From Blastomussa wellsi (lineage: Eukaryota; Cnidaria; Anthozoa; Scleractinia; Plerogyridae): DNA of 64,000 nt. Below are positions 57,153 to 64,000 of the stretch, one piece after another (position 1 is the stretch's first letter; each line of letters begins with the position of its first letter). The position numbers were made by a program, and so were the translations under genes. The notes beneath the pieces are model-generated. The model did no database searches and was not told the origin of the DNA. It was given only the letters and a program-made list of their open reading frames with translations. The stretch is taken from NCBI GenBank assembly GCA_947652115.1, contig OX393574.1:12794888-12858887 (forward strand). The letters are read 5' to 3'.

Positions 57153-60100
57153 CCAAGATCTTGTATAACCAAGATCTTGCATAACCAAGATCTTGCATAA
57201 GGAATATCTTCCTTAACCAAGATCTTGCCTAACCAAGATCTTCCCTAACCAAGATCTTCCCTAACCAAGATCTTGCCTAACCAAGATCTTCCCTAACCAA
57301 GATCTTGCATAACCAAGAACTTGCATAACCAAGATCTTTCATAACCAAGATCTTGCATAACCAAGATCTTCCCTAACCAACATCGTGCCTAAAAAAGATC
57401 TTGCATAACCAAGAACTTGCATAACCAAGATCTTGCATAACCAAGATCTTGCATAACAAAGATCTTCCCTATCCAAGATCTTGCCTAACCAAGATTTTTC
57501 CTAACCAAGATCTTGCCTAACCAAGATTTTCCATAACCAAGATCTTGCATAACCAAGATCTTCCCTAACCAAGATCTTGCCTAACCAAGATCTTCCCTAA
57601 CCAAGATCGTCCCTAACCAAGATCTTGCATAACCAAGAACTTGCATAACCAAGATCTTGCATAACCAAGATCTTCCCTAACCAAGATCTTGCATAACCAA
57701 GAACTTGCATAACCAAGATCTTGCATAACCAAGATCTACCCTAACCAACATCTTGCATAACCAAGATCTTCCCTAACCAAGATCTTCCCTAACCAAGATC
57801 TTGCATAACCAAGATCTTGTATAACCAAGATCTTGCATAACCAAGATCTTGCATAAGGAATATCTTTCTTAACCAAGATCTTGCCTAACCAAGATCTTCC
57901 CTAACCAAGATCTTCCCTAACCAAGATCTTGCCTAACCAAGATCTTCCCTAACCAAGATCTTGCATAACCAAGAACTTGCATAACCAAGATCTTTCATAA
58001 CCAAGATCTTGCATAACCAAGATCTTCCCTAACCAACATCGTGCCTAAAAAAGATCTTGCATAACCAAGAACTTGCATAACCAAGATCTTGCATAACCAA
58101 GATCTTGCATAACAAAGATCTTCCCTATCCAAGATCTTGCCTAACCAAGATTTTCCCTAACCAAGATCTTGCCTAACCAAGATTTTCCATAACCAAGATC
58201 TTGCATAACCAAGATCTTCCCTAACCAAGATCTTGCCTAACCAAGATCTTCCCTAACCAACATCGTGCCTAACCAATATCTGGCATAACCAAGAACTTGT
58301 ATAACCAAGATCTTGCATAACCAAGATCTTCCCTAACCAAGATTTTGCATAACCAAGATCTTTCACAACCATGATCTTGCATAACCAAGATCTTGCTAAA
58401 CCAAGATCTTGCCTAACCAAGATCTTGCATAACCAAGATCTTCCCTAACCAAGATCTTGCCTAACCTAGATCTTCCCTAACCAAGATCTTGCATAACCAA
58501 GAACTTGCATAACCAAGATCTTGCATAACCAAGATCTTCCCTAACCAAGATCTTGCCTAACCAAGATCTTCCCTAACCAACATCGTGCCTAACAAAGATC
58601 TTGCATAACCAAGAACTTGCATAACCAAGATCTTGCATAACCAAGATCTTGCATAACCAAGATCATGCATAACCAAGATCTTGCATAACCAAGATCTTCC
58701 CTAACCAAGATCTTGCATAACCAAGATCTTGTATAACCAACATCTTGCATAACCAAGATCTTTCATAAGGAATATCTTCCGTAACCAAGATCTTGCATAA
58801 CGAAGATCTTCCCTAACAAAGATCTTGCATAACCAAGTTCTTCCCTAACCAAGATTTTGCATAACCAAGATCTTGCATATCTAATATCTTCCCTAACCAA
58901 GATCTTTGATAACCAAGATCTTCCCTAACCAAGACCTTGCATAACCAAGATCTTGCCTAACCAAGATCTTCCCTAACCAAGATTTTGCATAACCAAGATC
59001 TTTGAAAACCATGATCTTGCATAACCAAGATCTTCCATAACCATGATCCTGCCTAACCAAGATCTTGCATAACAAAGTCTTCCCTAACCAAGATCTTGCA
59101 TAACCAAGAACTTGCATAACCAAGATCTTGCATAACCAAGATCTTCCCTAACCAAGATCTTGCCTAACCAAGATCTTCCCTAACCAACATCGTGCCTAAC
59201 AAAGATATTGCATAACCAAGATCTTTGATAACCATGATCTTGCATAACCAAGATCTTGCATAACCAAGAACTTGCATAAGCAAGATCTTGCATAACCAAG
59301 ATCTTCCCTAACCAAGATCTTGCCTAACCAAGATCTTCCCTAACCAACATCGTGCCTAACAAAGATATTGCATAACCAAGAACTTGTATAACCAAGATCT
59401 TGCATAACCAAGATCTTCCCTAACCAAGATTTTGCATAACCAAGATCTTTGATAACCATGATCTTGCATAACCAAGATCTTGCATAACCAAGATCTTGCC
59501 TAACCAAGATCTTGCATAACCAAGATCTTCCCTAACCAAGATCTTGCATAACCAAGATCTTGTATAACCAAGATCATGCATAACCAAGATCTTCCCTAAC
59601 CAAGATCTTGCATAACCAAGATCTACCCTAACCAAGATCTTCCCTAACCAAGATCTTGCCTAACCAATCTCTTCCCTAACCAAGATCGTGCCTAACCAAG
59701 ATCTTGCATAACCAAGAACTATTATAACCAAGATCTTGCATAACCAAGATCTTCCCTAACCAAGATTTTGCATAACCAAGATCTTTCACAACCATGACCT
59801 TGCATAACCAAGATCTTGCATAACCAAGATCTTGCCTAACCAAGATCTTGCCTAACCAAGATCTTGCATAACCAAGATCTTCCCTAACCAAGATCTTGCC
59901 TAACCAAGATCTTCCCTAACCAAGAACTTGCATAACCAAGATCTTGCATAACCAAGATCTTGCATAACCAAGATCTTCCCTAACCAACATCGTGCCTAAA
60001 AAAGATCTTGCATAACCAAGAACTTCCATAACCAAGATCTTGCATAACCAAGATCTTCCATAACCAAGATCCTGCCTAACCAAGATCTTGCATAACAAAG

Positions 60101-62430
60101 TCTTCCCTAACCAAGATCTTGCATAACCAAGAACTTGCATAACCAAGATCTTGCATAACCAAGATCTTCCCTAACCAAGATCTTGCCTAACCAAGATCTT
60201 CCCTAACCAACATCGTGCCTAACAAAGATATTGCATAACCAAGAACTTGTATAACCAAGATTTTGCATAACCAAGATCTTCCCTAACCAAGATTTTGCAT
60301 AACCAAGATCTTTGATAACCATGATCTTGCATAACCAAGATCTTGCATAACCAAGAACTTGCATAAGCAAGATCTTGAATAACCAAGATCTTCCCTAACC
60401 AAGATCTTGCATAACCAAGATCTTGTATAACCAAGATCATGCATAACGAAGATCTTCCCTAACCAAGATCTTGCATAACCAAGATCTACCCTAACCAAGA
60501 TCTTCCCTAACCAAGATCTTGCCTAACCAATCTCTTCCCTAACCAAGATCGTGCCTAACCAAGATCCTGCATAACCAAGAACTTGTATAACCAAGATCTT
60601 GCATAACCAAGATCTTCCCTAACCAAGATTTTGCATAACCAAGATCTTTCACAACCATGATCTTGCATAACCAAGATCTTGCATAACCAAGATCTTGCCA
60701 AACCAAGATCTTGCCTAACCAAGATCTTGCATAACCAAGATCTTCCCTAACCAAGATCTTGCATAACCAAGAACTTGCATAACCAAGATCTTGCATAACC
60801 AAGATCTTGCATAACAAAGATCTTCCCTATCCAAGATCTTGCCTAACCAAGATTTTCCCTAACCAAGATCTTGCCTAACCAAGATTTTCCATAACCAAGA
60901 TCTTGCATAACCAAGATCTTCCATAACCAAGATCTTGCCTAACCAAGATCTTCCCTAACCAAGATCGTGCCTAACCAATATCTGGCATAACCAAGAACTT
61001 GTATAACCAAGATCTTGCATAACCAAGATCTTCCCTAACCAAGATTTTGCATAACCAAGATCTTTCACAACCATGATCTTGCATAACCAAGATCTTGCTT
61101 AACCAAGATCTTGCCTAACCAAGATCTTGCATAACCAAGATCTTCCCTAACCAAGATCTTGCCTAACCAAGATCTTCCCTAACCAAGATCTTGCATAACC
61201 AAGAACTTGCATAACCAAGATCTTGCATAACCAAGATCTTCCCTAACCAAGATCTTGCCTAACCAAGATCTTCCCTAACCAACATCGTGCCTAACAAAGA
61301 TCTTGCATAACCAAGAACTTGCATAACCAAGATCTTGCATAACCAAGATCTTGCATAACCAAGATCTTGCATAACCAAGATCTTCCCTAACCAAGATCTT
61401 GCATAACCAAGATCTTGTATAACCAACATCTTGCATAACCAAGATCTTGCATAAGGAATATCTTCCGTAGCCAAGATCTTGCATAACGAAGATCTTCCCT
61501 AACAAAGATCTTGCATAACCAAGTTCTTCCCTAACCAAGATTTTGCATAACCAAGATCTTGCATATCCAATATCTTCCCTAACCAAGATCTTTGATAACC
61601 AAGATCTTCCCTAACCAAGACCTTGCATAACCAAGATCTTGCCTAACCAAGATCTTCCCTAACCAAGATTTTGCATAACCAAGATCTTTGAAAACCATGA
61701 TCTTGCATAACCAAGATCTTCCATAACCAAGATCCTGCCTAACCAAGATCTTGCATAACAAAGTCTTCCCTAACCAAGATCTTGCATAACCAAGAACTTG
61801 CATAACCAAGATCTTGCATAACCAAGATCTTCCCTAACCAAGATCTTGCCTAACCAAGATCTTCCCTAACCAACATCGTGCCTAACAAAGATATTGCATA
61901 ACCAAGAACTTGTATAACCAAGATCTTGCATAACCAAGATCTTCCCTAACCAAGATTTTCCATAACCAAGATCTTTGATAACCATGATCTTGCATAACCA
62001 AGATCTTGCATAACCAAGAACTTGCATAAGCAAGATCTTGCATAACCAAGATCTTCCCTAACCAAGATCTTGCCTAACCAAGATCTTCCCTAACCAACAT
62101 CGTGCCTAACAAAGATATTGCATAACCAAGAACTTGTATAACCAAGATCTTGTATAACCAAGATCTTCCCTAACCAAGATTTTGCATAACCAAGATCTTT
62201 GATAACCATGATCTTGCATAACCAAGATCTTGCATAACCAAGATCTTGCCTAACCAAGATCTTGCATAACCAAGATCTTCCCTAACCAAGATCTTGCATA
62301 ACCAAGATCTTGTATAACCAAGATCATGCATAACCAAGATCTTCCCTAACCAAGATCTTGCATAACCAAGATCTACCCTAACCAAGATCTTCCCTAACCA
62401 AGATCTTGCCTAACCAATCTCTTCCCTAAC
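57153..62430. repeat. Further nested block duplications in the 16-bp array
   Basis: ATAAGGAATATCTT marks 57197 and 57853 (offset 656, 41 units), and again 58765 and 61451 (2686). CAATATCTGGCATAACC marks 58274 and 60976 (2702, which is 2686 plus 16). CAATCTCTTCCC marks 59665, 60528 and 62415. The right half of the array is therefore made of repeated 0.65-2.7 kb blocks. Confidence 0.78.
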
Positions 62431-64000
62431 CAAGTTCGTGCATAACCAAGATCTTCCCTAACCAAGATTTTGCATAACCAAGATCTTTCACAACCATGAT
62501 CTTGCATAACCAAGATCTTGCATAACCAAGATCTTGCCTAACCAAGATCTTGCCTAACCAAGATCTTGCATAACCAAGATCTTCCCTAACCAAGATCTTG
62601 CCTAACCAAGATCTTCCCTAACCAAGATCTTGCATAACCAAGAACTTGCATAACCAAGATCTTGCATAATCAAGATCTTGCATAACCAAGACCTTCCCTA
62701 ACCAACATCGTGCCTAAAAAAGATCTTGCATAACCAAGAACTTGCATAACCAAGATCTTGCATAACCAAGATCTTCCCTAACCAAGATTTTGCATAACCA
62801 AGATCTTTCTTAACCATGACTTACATAACCAAGATCTTGGATAACCAAGATCTTGCATAACCAAGATCTTGCATAACCAAGATCTTCCCTAACCAAGATC
62901 TTGCCAGACCAAGTTCTTGCACAACCAAGATCTTCCCTAACCATGTTTCTGCATAACGAAGATCTTGGATAAGCAAGATCTTGCATAATCAAGATGTTGC
63001 CTAACCAGGATCTTGCATAACCAAGATCTTCCCTAACCAAGATTTTGCATAACCAAGATCTTTCATAACCATGATCTTGCATTACCAAGATCTTGCATAA
63101 CGAAGATCTTGCATAACCAAGATCTTGCATAACCATAATCCTGAGTAACCAAGATCTTGCCTAACCAAGATCTTGCATAACCAAGATCTTCCCTAACCAA
63201 GATCTTGCCTAAACAAGATCTTCCCTAACCAACATCGTGCCTAACAAAGATATTGTATAACCAAGAACTTTTATAACCAAGATCTTGCATAACCAAGATC
63301 TTCCCTAACCAAGATTTTGCATAACCAATATCGTTGATAACGATGATCTTGCATAACCAAGATCTTGCATAACCAAGATCTTGCCTAACCAAGATCTTGC
63401 ATAACCAAGATCTTCCCTAACCAAGATCTTGCCTAACCAAGATCTTCTCTAACCAAGACCTTCCATAACCAAGAACTTCCATAACCAAGATCTTGCATAA
63501 CCAAGATCTTCCCTAACCAAGATCTTGCCTAACCAAGATCTTCCCTAACCAACATCGTGCCTAACAAAGATATTACATAACCAAGAACTTGCATAACCAA
63601 GATCTTGCATAACCAAGATCTTCCCTAACCAAGATTTTGCATAACCAAGATCTTTCATAACCTTGATCTTGCATAACCAAGATCTTGCATAACCAAGATC
63701 TTGCCTAACCAAGATCTTGCATAACCAAGATCTTCCCTAACCAAGATCTTGTCTAACCAAGATCTTCCCTAACAAAGATCTTGCATAACCAAGAACTTGC
63801 ATAACCAAGATCTTCCCTAACCAAGATCTTACCTAACCAAGATCTTCCCTAACCAAGATCGTGCCTAACCAAGATCTTGCATAACCAAGTTCTTCCCTAA
63901 CCATGATCTTGCATAACGAAGATCTTGCATAACCAACATCTTGCATAACCAAGATGTTGCCTAACCAAGATCTTGCATAACCAAGGTATTCCCTAACCAA

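Larger units (their letters stand above)
50005..64000. repeat. 16-bp satellite array (CCAAGATCTTGCATAA), runs past the window end
   Basis: About 14 kb of a 16-bp unit, roughly 870 copies. Main variants are CCAAGATCTTGCATAA, CCAAGATCTTCCCTAA and CCAAGATCTTGCCTAA. The centre CAAGATCTTG is a perfect 10-bp palindrome with a BglII site (AGATCT). Since 16 is not divisible by three, the three minus-strand frames all read the same 16-residue cycle (L-C-K-I-L-V-M-Q-D-L-G-Y-A-R-S-W), so many minus-strand frames of 60-135 codons appear. Plus-strand frames hit TAA once per 48 nt. These frames are by-products of the repeat. Rare shared variants (CATCGTGCC, GGATATCTTCC-like, GAGTATCTTACC) reveal kilobase-scale internal duplications. 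Confidence 0.96.

Noticed and set aside
49948..63136. Dozens of minus-strand frames of 60-135 codons with a VMQDLGYARSW-type cycle
   Set aside because: They are one 16-residue translation of the 16-bp satellite; frames end wherever a unit is mutated and show no gene structure.
50005..64000. CRISPR-like array
   Set aside because: Units are contiguous 16-mers with no unique spacers, in a eukaryotic context; this is a satellite.

Overview
This is an animal nuclear window, most likely from an anthozoan cnidarian (a stony coral or close relative). The evidence is intron-containing genes with GT-AG splice sites, a secreted ShKT-plus-PAN protein and a PAN-plus-fibrinogen-like protein of kinds common in Anthozoa, a Ty3/gypsy retrotransposon, an L1/Tx1-like LINE, tRNA-derived SINEs, many short inverted-repeat DNA transposons and a Penelope-type hammerhead-like repeat. 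The species call is inference.

Layout. 1-3570: gene-free, with three inverted-repeat transposon relics. 3571-8885: a satellite of three alternating monomers of about 174-215 bp forming a higher-order repeat of about 580 bp. 8886-11457: the 3' half of a decayed Ty3/gypsy element with its 3' LTR. 11458-15131: a 21/42-bp satellite whose unit has no stop codon in any of the six frames. 15132-19570: a decayed L1-like LINE carrying a younger LINE tail. 19571-24342: mostly gene-free, with a tRNA-like SINE pair. 24343-26600 (+): a four-exon secreted ShKT-PAN gene. 27576-28769 (-): an intronless GT31 glycosyltransferase. 28770-34211: SINEs, a TIR element and a Mutator-like element. 34212-42483 (-): a complete eight-exon ABHD2 gene (417 residues) with introns full of repeats. 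44378-47499 (-): a three-exon PAN/fibrinogen-like gene that includes a 16-bp micro-exon. 47745-48880: a long inverted repeat around a hAT-like MITE. About 50005 to the window end: about 14 kb of a 16-bp satellite built on a BglII-site palindrome, continuing past the window.

The four intact genes look unrelated in function: two secreted extracellular proteins, one Golgi glycosyltransferase and one lipid hydrolase. No operon-like or cluster logic is visible. About 23 kb of 64 kb is tandem satellite. The most unusual material is these three unrelated arrays, two of them lying directly against retroelement fragments, and their open reading frames, which follow from the repeat period and are not evidence of genes.

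All exon boundaries were derived by eye from reading frame, splice consensus and remembered family similarity. No alignment or database search was run.
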